Source of the DNA: an uncultured Eubacteriales bacterium
Lineage (GTDB): Bacteria > Bacillota_A > Clostridia > Christensenellales > Aristaeellaceae
Assembly (NCBI GenBank): GCA_902775835.1
Contig: CACYNZ010000074.1
Coordinates: forward strand, 1 to 12,888
DNA length: 12,888 nt
Direction of reading: 5' to 3'
The notes beneath the pieces were generated by a model that had not been told where the DNA came from, did not search any database, and worked only from the letters and a program-made list of their open reading frames with translations. Every line of letters begins with the position of its first letter. The first letter of the stretch is position 1. Below, piece after piece: positions 5,985 through 12,390 of the stretch. A program made the position numbers and the translations under genes.

Positions 5985-7028
5985 TCAGGTTTCCCGCATG
6001 GACAGAACCTTCTGCTTGGATTCCTCCAGGGCAAGGATGACCCGGTCGCACCAGGCGTCGAATTCGGGATCCTCCTGCTGGCATTCCTCCGGATGCGCGA
6101 GCACATAGTCAAGCGCAAGCCGGATGCCCTGATCAAAGGGAATGGTGGTGCGCATGTCCGGCACAATGCGCCGGAGCTTGCTGATGTCAAAGACCGAGGA
6201 TACGGACTTGTCGCCCGTCAGGCTGCCTTCAAAATCAAAGCCGAAGGGATCACCGACAGCGGAAAGGTATTCGCTGGACACATGGCAGGCGTGCAGTTCC
6301 ACGCCCAGGGCATCGGCAATGGTGGCATAGATCTGGTTCCAGGTGAGGACTTCATCGCCTGTGATATGGAACGCCTCGCCGATGGCATGCGGGCTGCCCA
6401 TCAGTCCGGTATAGCCCACGGCGAAATCCCGGTTGAAGGTCAGCGTCCACAGGGAAGTGCCGTCGCCCTGAATGATTACCGGCTTTCCGTCCAGCATGCG
6501 CCGGATGACCTGCCAGAATCCTTTTCTGCCCTGAACGCCCAGCGGGATGTAATGCTCGTCATAGGTGTGGCTCGGCCGCACAATGGTCACCGGGAACCCT
6601 TCCTCCCGGTACTTGCGCATCAGGAATTCCTCACAGGCGATCTTGTTCCGTGAATATGCCCAGTGGGGATTGGCCAGGGTGGTACCTTCCGTGATGATAT
6701 AGCTGGCGGCGGGCTTGTGATAGGCCGATGCCGAGCTGGTATAGATGTACTGACGGGTCCTGCCGCGGAACAGCCGCCAGTCGCGCTCCACGTCCTCCAC
6801 GCCAAAGCCGATGAATTCGCAGACTGAGTCAAAGCTCATGCCTTCCAGAGCCTTTGCCACAGCGGCCTCGTCATGAATATCCGCGATGATCTGGTGTACG
6901 TTTTCGGGGAGCGTGTTTTTCCGGTTCCCGCGGTTGAGCACCCATACGTCCCAGAGCGGGTTCTCAGCAAGACGCCGGACCACTGCGGTACTGATAATGC
7001 CTGTGCCGCCGATAAATAGAGCTTTCAT
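5985..7028 (-). CDS. NAD-dependent epimerase/dehydratase (extended SDR)
   Basis: This is a 347-residue short-chain dehydrogenase of the sugar-nucleotide epimerase type. The N-terminal dinucleotide loop is FIGGTGIIS (5-13). The catalytic set is visible: a serine in YIYTSSAS (94-101) and YSRNK with Tyr125 and Lys129. RPSHTYDEHYIPLG follows, and the substrate half contains FHITGDEVLTWNQIY. These enzymes isomerise or dehydrate nucleotide sugars or related sugars, but the exact substrate is not readable. The start at 7028 is chosen because AAGGAGGC lies about 8 bases before it and the product begins directly with the Rossmann strand. A longer reading to 7169 would cross the promoter. The gene is divergent from the GH43 gene, which suggests a shared carbohydrate role. 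Confidence 0.88.
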   Translation of the reverse strand: MKALFIGGTGIISTAVVRRLAENPLWDVWVLNRGNRKNTLPENVHQIIADIHDEAAVAKALEGMSFDSVCEFIGFGVEDVERDWRLFRGRTRQYIYTSSASAYHKPAASYIITEGTTLANPHWAYSRNKIACEEFLMRKYREEGFPVTIVRPSHTYDEHYIPLGVQGRKGFWQVIRRMLDGKPVIIQGDGTSLWTLTFNRDFAVGYTGLMGSPHAIGEAFHITGDEVLTWNQIYATIADALGVELHACHVSSEYLSAVGDPFGFDFEGSLTGDKSVSSVFDISKLRRIVPDMRTTIPFDQGIRLALDYVLAHPEECQQEDPEFDAWCDRVILALEESKQKVLSMRET

Positions 7029-7105
7029 CGAAACTGCCTCCTTGATCCTGATATGTCCGCGCTGTGGCTGTGTGCTTAATCTGCATGATCTCTTCTGTGC
7101 CTGTA

Positions 7106-7133
7106 ATGATAATGGAATCCGCTGCTGTGTCAA
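7106..7133 (-). promoter_or_regulatory. Sigma-70-like promoter for the epimerase gene
   Basis: On the minus strand there is a perfect -35 TTGACA (7128-7133), a 16-bp spacer and a -10 TATCAT (7106-7111). The leader to the epimerase start would be about 70 bases. Confidence 0.6.
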
Positions 7134-7157
7134 TATGGGCTCCGGGAAGGAACATGG

Positions 7158-7186
7158 TTGACGGTGCATACCGGTTCTGGAATAAT
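7158..7186 (+). promoter_or_regulatory. Sigma-70-like promoter for the GH43 gene
   Basis: The -35 TTGACG (7158-7163), a 17-bp spacer and the -10 AATAAT (7181-7186) each match consensus at five of six positions. Transcription would start near 7193, inside the neighbouring dyad, 51 bases before the ATG. Confidence 0.6.
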
Positions 7187-7204
7187 TGTCCGTACACCGG
7201 ACAA
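7186..7204. promoter_or_regulatory. Operator-like dyad at the GH43 transcription start
   Basis: TTGTCCGtacacCGGACAA is a perfect 7-bp inverted repeat with a 5-base spacer, touching the -10 box and covering the predicted start. Further half-site matches TGTCCGG (7210-7216) and TGTCCG (7054-7059, in the epimerase leader) occur in the same intergenic region. The placement fits a repressor that could switch GH43, and perhaps the epimerase as well. No regulator gene is adjacent. Confidence 0.5.
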
Positions 7205-7243
7205 GGGAATGTCCGGGAAAAAGAGCGATCAGGAGGTTTGGCC

Positions 7244-8605
7244 ATGCAGTATCAGAATCAGCGCAATCCCGTTTTGCCCCTTGCGTGCCATGTGCCCGAC
7301 GGGGAAGCGCATGTCATGCCGGACGGCGCTTTATATGTCTACGGGAGCTGGGATGACGGGGAGAAGTATTACTGCAGCGGGGAATACCATGTGGCATGGA
7401 CACGTGACATGAAGACCTGGCATGTGGAGGACGCGCCGTCCCTGAGGGCGGAGGATGTCCCCTGGGCCGGAGACCCGGACGCGCCGAAGTATCCCGGCAT
7501 TGACTGGGCGCATCCCACGCCGTTCATTCTCCGGATGCTGGAAATGGACCGGGCAGGGCAGGAAAGTGCGGAAGACGGGGAGGAAAAGAAGGCGGAGATT
7601 CCGGAGCCGGGCCTGCTGTATGCGCCGGACTGTATCTGCCGGGATGGCAGGTATTATCTGTACTTCTGCATGTCGGACGACAGCGAGGGCGTGGCGGTAT
7701 CGGATTCACCCCGCGGACCGTTTCTTCATCCGGTGCAGCTGCCCTGCGGCGGCATCGATCCCGCCATTTTCGTGGACAGGGACGGTTCCGCCTACTATTA
7801 CTGGGGACAGCTGTTTTCCCATGGCGTGAAACTGAATCCGGACATGATGAGCTTTTCCCGGGAACAGGTGGCGGACAATCTTGTGACGGAGGAAACGCAC
7901 TTTTTTCATGAGGGCTCCTCCATGCGCAGAATCGGCGACACCTATTACTATGTCTATGCATGCATGGAACGCGGACGCCCCACGGCGCTGGGGTATGCCA
8001 CCTCGTCTTCCCCGCTGGGGCCTTTCCGGTACAGGGGAATCATTGTGGACAACGCCCTGTGCGATCCGGAGAGCTGGAACAATCACGGGTCCATTGAGTG
8101 CTTCCAGGGACAGTGGTACGTATTCTATCATCGCAGTTCACGGGGCAGCCGGATCCACCGCAGGCTGTGCGTGGAAAAAATCCGTATCCTGCCGGACGGC
8201 ACAATCCCGGAAGTCCGGATGACCTCCCAGGGAGCCGGGGATCCCTTCGGTCCCGGGGAAAGGATCATGGGATACCAGGCGTGCGAAGTCCACGGGGGCT
8301 GCCGCATTGACGCGGATGCGGAATATGGTGAAGTGCTGACCGGGCTTAAGGCCGGCAGCCGTGCTGTATTCCGGTACGTGAAAAGCTGCCGTGCCTGGAC
8401 CGATGTCCGCGTGCAGGCATGCGGAAGCGGCACACTGCGCCTGCTGATGGGCGGCCGGGAGGCAGGAAGGGTAAGCATGGACGGAGACGTGGATGCGTAC
8501 AGGGAAATGGAGGGTGCGCTTTCCATGGAGGAAGGGGAGTATGAACTGGAGATCGAAGTGGTGAGCGCGGACAGGCTGCGCATCGCTTCCCTGGAGCTGT
8601 TCTGA
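7244..8605 (+). CDS. Glycoside hydrolase family 43 with C-terminal CBM6-like domain
   Basis: This is a 453-residue five-bladed beta-propeller glycosidase of GH43, a family of beta-xylosidases, arabinofuranosidases and relatives that act on plant-polysaccharide oligomers. The catalytic trio can be placed: general base Asp19 in HVPDGEAHVMPDG, pKa-modulating Asp172 in GGIDPAIFVDRDG, and general acid Glu224 in FHEGSS. The conserved His281 lies in NNHGSIECFQGQWYVFYH. Residues about 343-453 form a beta-rich module like CBM6 (AVFRYVKSC to LRIASLELF). Residues 100-122 are a charged, low-complexity insert within a blade. There is no signal peptide, so it is a cytosolic enzyme acting on imported oligosaccharides. 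AGGAGG (7231-7236) precedes ATG 7244. The exact sugar specificity cannot be read. Confidence 0.9.
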   Translation: MQYQNQRNPVLPLACHVPDGEAHVMPDGALYVYGSWDDGEKYYCSGEYHVAWTRDMKTWHVEDAPSLRAEDVPWAGDPDAPKYPGIDWAHPTPFILRMLEMDRAGQESAEDGEEKKAEIPEPGLLYAPDCICRDGRYYLYFCMSDDSEGVAVSDSPRGPFLHPVQLPCGGIDPAIFVDRDGSAYYYWGQLFSHGVKLNPDMMSFSREQVADNLVTEETHFFHEGSSMRRIGDTYYYVYACMERGRPTALGYATSSSPLGPFRYRGIIVDNALCDPESWNNHGSIECFQGQWYVFYHRSSRGSRIHRRLCVEKIRILPDGTIPEVRMTSQGAGDPFGPGERIMGYQACEVHGGCRIDADAEYGEVLTGLKAGSRAVFRYVKSCRAWTDVRVQACGSGTLRLLMGGREAGRVSMDGDVDAYREMEGALSMEEGEYELEIEVVSADRLRIASLELF

Positions 8606-8621
8606 AAACTGGAAAACGCAG

Positions 8622-8652
8622 AAGCGCCCGTCCATATGCCGGACGGGCGCTT
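8622..8652. terminator. Terminator between convergent GH43 and PPC genes
   Basis: AAGCGCCCGTCC (8622-8633) pairs perfectly with GGACGGGCGCTT (8641-8652) around a 7-base loop. It lies 16 bases after the GH43 stop and about 20 bases beyond the PPC stop. T tracts are short on both sides, but the stem is strong. Confidence 0.8.
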
Positions 8653-8672
8653 TGACAAACCATTGGAAGATG

Positions 8673-9104
8673 TTACTCGGCTTCCGGGAAGGTGAAGACG
8701 TTCAGACCGATGTCTTCATCCAGCCTGCGTCCGACTTCGCCGGGCATGGTCCGCACCACCATTTCGCAGGTGGCGGATACCCGAAGCTCATTGGCATGGC
8801 CGCCCCAGGCCTTCAGTTCCTGATCACAGACGGTGACATGCAGGTGAATGTATGCCTGTCCATCCTTCCAGCTGACGGTGCCGCAGAGGCTGCTGATCTC
8901 CATGGGCCCGGTGAACTCTTTCTTGAAAAAGCTCCTGGTGGGCACATCATACACGCTCACGATCACGTGATCCACGGTGCCGAGTGCCTGCACCTGCGCC
9001 AGACGGATGTTTTCCCTGTCGCACAGTTCGGTGAGCCGGGTCAGGATTTCCTCACCCCGGTCCATGCGCACCACATAGCTGTCGCCGAATTTCCTGTATT
9101 CCAT
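8673..9104 (-). CDS. PPC (DUF296) domain protein
   Basis: This is a single-domain protein of 143 residues, the normal length for a prokaryotic stand-alone PPC/DUF296 protein. These form trimers; plant relatives carry AT-hook DNA-binding motifs, but bacterial members have no settled function. Family features are GEEILTRLTELC (17-28), ALGTVDHVIVSVYD (40-53), PMEISSLCG (67-75), YIHLHVTVCD (85-94) and GGHANELRVSATCEMVV (101-117). His87, His89 and His103 are the expected metal-binding trio. ATG 9104 is chosen for GAGGAGG a few bases upstream and because a longer frame would overlap the decayed DUF1667 tail. That tail stops 11 bp before this start, so PPC was once the second gene of an operon. Confidence 0.87.
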   Translation of the reverse strand: MEYRKFGDSYVVRMDRGEEILTRLTELCDRENIRLAQVQALGTVDHVIVSVYDVPTRSFFKKEFTGPMEISSLCGTVSWKDGQAYIHLHVTVCDQELKAWGGHANELRVSATCEMVVRTMPGEVGRRLDEDIGLNVFTFPEAE

Positions 9105-9115
9105 CTGAAGCCTCC

Positions 9116-9226
9116 TCAGGCCTTTTCGATATTCTTGGTCACGATCACATCGCTGCCAAGCCCGAGAATATCCCGGATCACCACGTCCCCGATGATTACC
9201 GGCGCGCTGAGTGTCTGACGGTTGAA
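9116..9226 (-). pseudogene. C-terminal remnant of a DUF1667 gene
   Basis: A different minus-strand frame just upstream of the PPC gene encodes 36 codons, closed in front by TAA (9227-9229) and ending at TGA (9116-9118). The stretch PVIIGDVVIRDILGLGSD, followed by VIVTKNI, is the recognisable C-terminal strand-and-turn of DUF1667, a family usually of about 120 residues with N-terminal cysteines. None of the cysteine-bearing front is present, and no start codon or ribosome binding site precedes it. I take it as the tail left by a deletion, kept in frame with the operon spacing to PPC. The assignment rests on memory of the family pattern. Confidence 0.6.
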
Positions 9227-9268
9227 TTATTCGGAGAAGAAGAAATGCTGTATGCAATTCACACCGGC

Positions 9269-9277
9269 ATTATAACA
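9269..9277 (-). promoter_or_regulatory. Extended -10 promoter upstream of the DUF1667 remnant and PPC gene
   Basis: The minus strand reads TGTTATAAT (9277 to 9269), a TG-N-TATAAT extended -10 with a perfect hexamer. The -35 position falls in the neighbouring terminator stem and does not match. Transcription would start near 9262, giving a leader of about 158 bases that includes the pseudogene. Confidence 0.5.
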
Positions 9278-9280
9278 ATA

Positions 9281-9310
9281 ACCCCCGGAAAACGGCGGTT
9301 TTCCGGGGGT
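9281..9310 (-). terminator. Terminator after the D-2-hydroxyacid dehydrogenase gene
   Basis: ACCCCCGGAAAAC (9281-9293) pairs perfectly with GTTTTCCGGGGGT (9298-9310) across a 4-base loop. It lies 42 bases past the dehydrogenase stop and ends that minus-strand operon. Its 3' flank on the minus strand is TATTGTTATAAT, which is also the next promoter. Confidence 0.85.
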
Positions 9311-9352
9311 TTCTTAGCGTGTTATTAACAGGAAATTGATGCGGCAGCAAAG

Positions 9353-10315
9353 TCAGTACCCGCGCTTCAGATCCACCTTTCGGGCGAGGGGAGCTCCGCT
9401 GCAATAGTGCTCAAAATCTTCCAGAAACAGATCCACAATACGGTCCTTTGTATAGGGCAGCGTCATGTTGCCCGCCACATGCGGTGCCATGAGCAGGTTG
9501 GGGCAGTCCCAGAGCGTATCGTCTGCCGGCAGAGGCTCGGTTTCAAAAACGTCCAGTGCGGCGCGCAGGCGGCCGGAGCGCAGCTGCGCTTCCAGTGCCT
9601 TCTGGTCAATCACGGTGCCGCGGCCCACATTGACCACAAGGGATTCTTCCGGCAGAAGGCCCAGACGGCGCGCATCCAGCATATGGAAGGTTTCCGGTGT
9701 GCCGGGCAGGGAGATGACCAGAATATCGGTTTCCGGCAGCACGCTGTCCAGCTGGTCCTGAGGGACGATCCGGTCAAAGAGTTCTCCGGGATTCCGACCG
9801 CTGCGGTTGACACCGGTCAGGCAGGCGGGGCCAAAGGCGCGCAGGCGGACAGCGCATTCCTGGCCGATATCGCCGGTGCCGAGCAGGGTGATGCGGCTGC
9901 CCCGGATGGAGCGCACAGGCAGATTGCGGATCCATTCCCGGCGCTGAACGATGGCTGTGTAGTCCATCTGGCGGCGCAGCATTTCCAGGATCTGCATGGT
10001 CACGTGTTCGGCGATGGTGACGCCATAGGCACCGGAAGAATTGGTGAGCACGGCGTCGGGGGAGGCGAACACGCCGTCGCCCATGAACTGGTTGACGCCG
10101 GCTGAGGGTGTGCACAGCCAGCGCAGACGGGGACTGTTCCCCGCCAGGGCAGCGGACTGACCGAAAATAATTTCGGCATCGTCCAGCTCAGGCATTGCCT
10201 GAGCGTCGCTGTCAAAGAAGTGCGCCTCAAACCCGTGATTCTGCGCGGCTTCGGCAATCCGTGCGCGCTGCGCGTCACTCAGTACGGAAATAACGGTGAC
10301 CAGTTTTCTGCTCAT
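9353..10315 (-). CDS. D-isomer-specific 2-hydroxyacid dehydrogenase
   Basis: This 320-residue NAD(P)-dependent enzyme interconverts a D-2-hydroxyacid and its 2-oxo acid. The substrate-binding halves flank a central Rossmann domain with GTGDIG (146-151). The catalytic trio is clear: Arg232 in NVGRGTVID, Glu260 in DVFETEPLP and His279 in APHVAGN. No ACT domain follows, so it is not the classical SerA of serine synthesis. Length and the YGVTIAEHVTMQILEMLR helix resemble hydroxypyruvate/glyoxylate or phenylpyruvate-type members. AAGGAGGAG lies just upstream of the ATG at 10315, and the gene follows the regulator by 14 bp, so it is probably co-transcribed and under its control. The nearby TctC-type uptake protein suggests a carboxylate substrate, but which one is unknown. 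Confidence 0.9.
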   Translation of the reverse strand: MSRKLVTVISVLSDAQRARIAEAAQNHGFEAHFFDSDAQAMPELDDAEIIFGQSAALAGNSPRLRWLCTPSAGVNQFMGDGVFASPDAVLTNSSGAYGVTIAEHVTMQILEMLRRQMDYTAIVQRREWIRNLPVRSIRGSRITLLGTGDIGQECAVRLRAFGPACLTGVNRSGRNPGELFDRIVPQDQLDSVLPETDILVISLPGTPETFHMLDARRLGLLPEESLVVNVGRGTVIDQKALEAQLRSGRLRAALDVFETEPLPADDTLWDCPNLLMAPHVAGNMTLPYTKDRIVDLFLEDFEHYCSGAPLARKVDLKRGY

Positions 10316-10329
10316 ATCGATCTCCTCCT

Positions 10330-12243
10330 TTACTCAAGTCCGAATTCCTTGCATTTGCGCCAGAGAGTGGATTTGCTGATGCCCAGCAGTTCCGCGGCTT
10401 CCTTGCGGCTCTTGGCGCGTGACAGGACTTCCATGATCTGGCGCTTTTCAAGAACGCTGAGGGCGGGGCTGTCATATTTCTGCGTCTGGACAGGGACCTG
10501 CACGGCCTGTTCCATGGGCAGCACGGCGGCGATATCCGCGCCTGCGACGATGCTGCTTTCGCACAGCACAGCGAGCTGTTCGCTGATATTGCGGATCTCG
10601 CGGATATTGCCGGGCCAGCGGTAGGCGGCAATGCGTGCAGCGGCCTCGGGGGAAAGGCTGATCTGCTCCTTGCCGAACTTGTGGGCATAGTAATTCAGGT
10701 AATGCTGCATGATCATGGCTGTATCCCCGATGCGCTCACGCAGAGGCGGCAGCTGAACGCTGAGCACCTTCAGACGGTAATACAGATCCTCCCTGAACTG
10801 TCCCTGACGGATCATTTCCAGCAGGTCGCGGTTGGTGACGCAGATGATGCGCACATTGATGGGAATGACCCGGTTTGCGCCTATGCGGCGCACTTCACGC
10901 TCCTGAATGACGCGCAGAAGACGGCTCTGAAGGGTGAGCGGGATCTCACTGACTTCGTCGAGAAAGATGGTACCCTCATGGGCCGCTTCAAACAGGCCTT
11001 CCTTTCCGGTCTTGCTGGCCCCCGTGAAGGCACCGCCCTCGTACCCGAACAGTTCGCTTTCCATCAGGTTTTCCGGGATGGCCGCACAGTTGACGGCCAC
11101 AAAGGGCCCGTGGGCACGCTCGCTTTCGTTGTGGATGGACTGGGCAAACAGTTCCTTGCCGGTGCCGGTCTCTCCCATCAGCAGGATATTGCTGTCCACA
11201 TGGGCGAAGCGGCGGGCCTGCCGGATGGCGGTATGAATGGCGGGGCTTTCCCCGAGAATATCGTCAAAATGATAGCGTGCCAGGTGCCCGCTGACCCGCA
11301 GCCGGTCGCGGAGCCGTATTTCGGCGTTGGTAATGCTCTGGGCGGCCTGGAAGGTGACCAGGGTGCCCAGCCGCCTTCCGTCATGTTCCATGATCACGCA
11401 GTTGAGCACACAGTTGGTTCCGTTGATGCGCAGAATCTCATTGGTATAGCTTTCGTTGCCGCACAGGATGGCGCTCAGGCGGCCTTCGGGCAGGGCATGC
11501 TGCACGGACTGGCCCAGGCAGTCCTGCACCCGGCGTCCGAGGAGCTCCGCGGCGGCGGGATTGAAAGTGCGGATCATGTTGTTCTTGTCCACGGTGATGA
11601 TGGCCTCAAACATATGCTCCACCGTGGAGCGGAACATGAGGCTGTTCTGCTTTTCCACCTGGGAAACATTGGCACAGCGCATGGCCTCAATGATGGCCAG
11701 AAATACGGATTCCACGGAAGAATAGATGAGCCCGGCGGGAATTCCGTGCTGTTCGCAGTAATCGCAGGTCCGGTGGCCGGCCAGGATGACCTTGCTTCCG
11801 TCGGCCACGGCCCGCTCCATGCCCTCGATCAGATCCTGGATATTGACACTGGCGGTGGGGTAGGGCTTTACGGAAACAGGAAACTGCTTTTCCATGAAAT
11901 AGATGCTTCGGATGGTGTTGATGGTGCCCACCACGCCGATGGGCACGTTCCCGAACCTGGACAGGGCCATCTGGATGGAGGTGTCCATATCGCTGGCGGT
12001 GATGGGGATTTCCACCACGGGCGTGAGTACATTGCGCGCCTTCAGACTGGCTGCCGTGCCGCCGCGGGACACAATCACGTCCGCGTCGTAATGCCTGGAC
12101 ACAATCATCTCGGGCTGGATCTCGCAGTCCACAGTATAGCGCATATCCGTGCTTCTGCCGAACAGCCTTTCATACAGAGCCCAGGCGTCGTGCACCACCT
12201 TGACCAGCAGAGGATCCGGAACAACAATGGCAATGTGTGTCAT
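10330..12243 (-). CDS. PrpR_N-PAS-sigma-54 AAA+-Fis transcriptional activator
   Basis: This is a 637-residue enhancer-binding protein for RpoN-dependent promoters. Residues about 1-190 are a PrpR_N sensor domain (VVPDPLLVKVV; DADVIVSRGGTA at 53-64; VEIPIT at 77-82; IGVVGTINTI at 102-111). A PAS domain spans about 205-305. The AAA+ ATPase has Walker A GETGTGKE (358-365), the sigma-54-contacting GAFTGA loop (404-409), Walker B TIFLDE (425-430) and the second-region RYR-type finger (REDLYYRLK). The C-terminal Fis-type HTH covers 598-637 (RKEAAELLGISKSTLWRKCK). All ATPase motifs are intact, so it should be active. It has its own sigma-70-like promoter. PrpR proteins sense 2-methylcitrate, and the ligand here is unknown. 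Probable targets are the TctC-type operon beyond the window end and the downstream dehydrogenase. Confidence 0.93.
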   Translation of the reverse strand: MTHIAIVVPDPLLVKVVHDAWALYERLFGRSTDMRYTVDCEIQPEMIVSRHYDADVIVSRGGTAASLKARNVLTPVVEIPITASDMDTSIQMALSRFGNVPIGVVGTINTIRSIYFMEKQFPVSVKPYPTASVNIQDLIEGMERAVADGSKVILAGHRTCDYCEQHGIPAGLIYSSVESVFLAIIEAMRCANVSQVEKQNSLMFRSTVEHMFEAIITVDKNNMIRTFNPAAAELLGRRVQDCLGQSVQHALPEGRLSAILCGNESYTNEILRINGTNCVLNCVIMEHDGRRLGTLVTFQAAQSITNAEIRLRDRLRVSGHLARYHFDDILGESPAIHTAIRQARRFAHVDSNILLMGETGTGKELFAQSIHNESERAHGPFVAVNCAAIPENLMESELFGYEGGAFTGASKTGKEGLFEAAHEGTIFLDEVSEIPLTLQSRLLRVIQEREVRRIGANRVIPINVRIICVTNRDLLEMIRQGQFREDLYYRLKVLSVQLPPLRERIGDTAMIMQHYLNYYAHKFGKEQISLSPEAAARIAAYRWPGNIREIRNISEQLAVLCESSIVAGADIAAVLPMEQAVQVPVQTQKYDSPALSVLEKRQIMEVLSRAKSRKEAAELLGISKSTLWRKCKEFGLE

Positions 12244-12302
12244 AGGGAACGCCCCTTCTTCACGGGTACATGTTCAAGTTTCTCAGCCGGCAGACGGTTA
12301 TA

Positions 12303-12332
12303 ATTATATATAAGCGTGTACGAATTTTTCAA
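12303..12332 (-). promoter_or_regulatory. Sigma-70-like promoter for the regulator-dehydrogenase operon
   Basis: The minus strand has a -35 TTGAAA (12327-12332), an 18-bp spacer and a perfect -10 TATAAT (12303-12308) within an AT-rich stretch. The leader is about 53 bases. No -24 GG / -12 GC sigma-54 pattern is seen here, so the regulator itself is probably not RpoN-dependent. Confidence 0.6.
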
Positions 12333-12345
12333 CTGTCAAAGGAAA

Positions 12346-12372
12346 AGGGCTGCTGCGTCCTGCAGCAGCCCT
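12346..12372 (-). terminator. Terminator after the TctC-type gene
   Basis: AGGGCTGCTGC (12346-12356) pairs perfectly with GCAGCAGCCCT (12362-12372) around a 5-base loop. On the minus strand it is followed by TTTTCCTTTG. It lies 18 bases beyond the TctC stop and separates that transcript from the regulator promoter. Confidence 0.88.
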
Positions 12373-12390
12373 CCGGGGGTTTGGTCCGGA

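Noticed and set aside
7064..7243. N-terminal extension of the GH43 protein with a hydrophobic, signal-like beginning
   Set aside because: The extension would read through both predicted promoters and the operator dyad, lacks a ribosome binding site at its start, and the internal ATG at 7244 has a strong AGGAGG.
10681..12303. 540-codon plus-strand open frame opposite the sigma-54 activator
   Set aside because: It is a shadow of a GC-rich gene with intact Walker, GAFTGA and HTH motifs on the other strand. Its His/Gly/Asp-rich composition is typical of antisense frames.
12244..12345. Sigma-54 promoter for the regulator
   Set aside because: No GG-N10-GC pattern with TGGCAC/TTGC context is present. 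A TTGAAA-18-TATAAT sigma-70-like promoter explains the region better.
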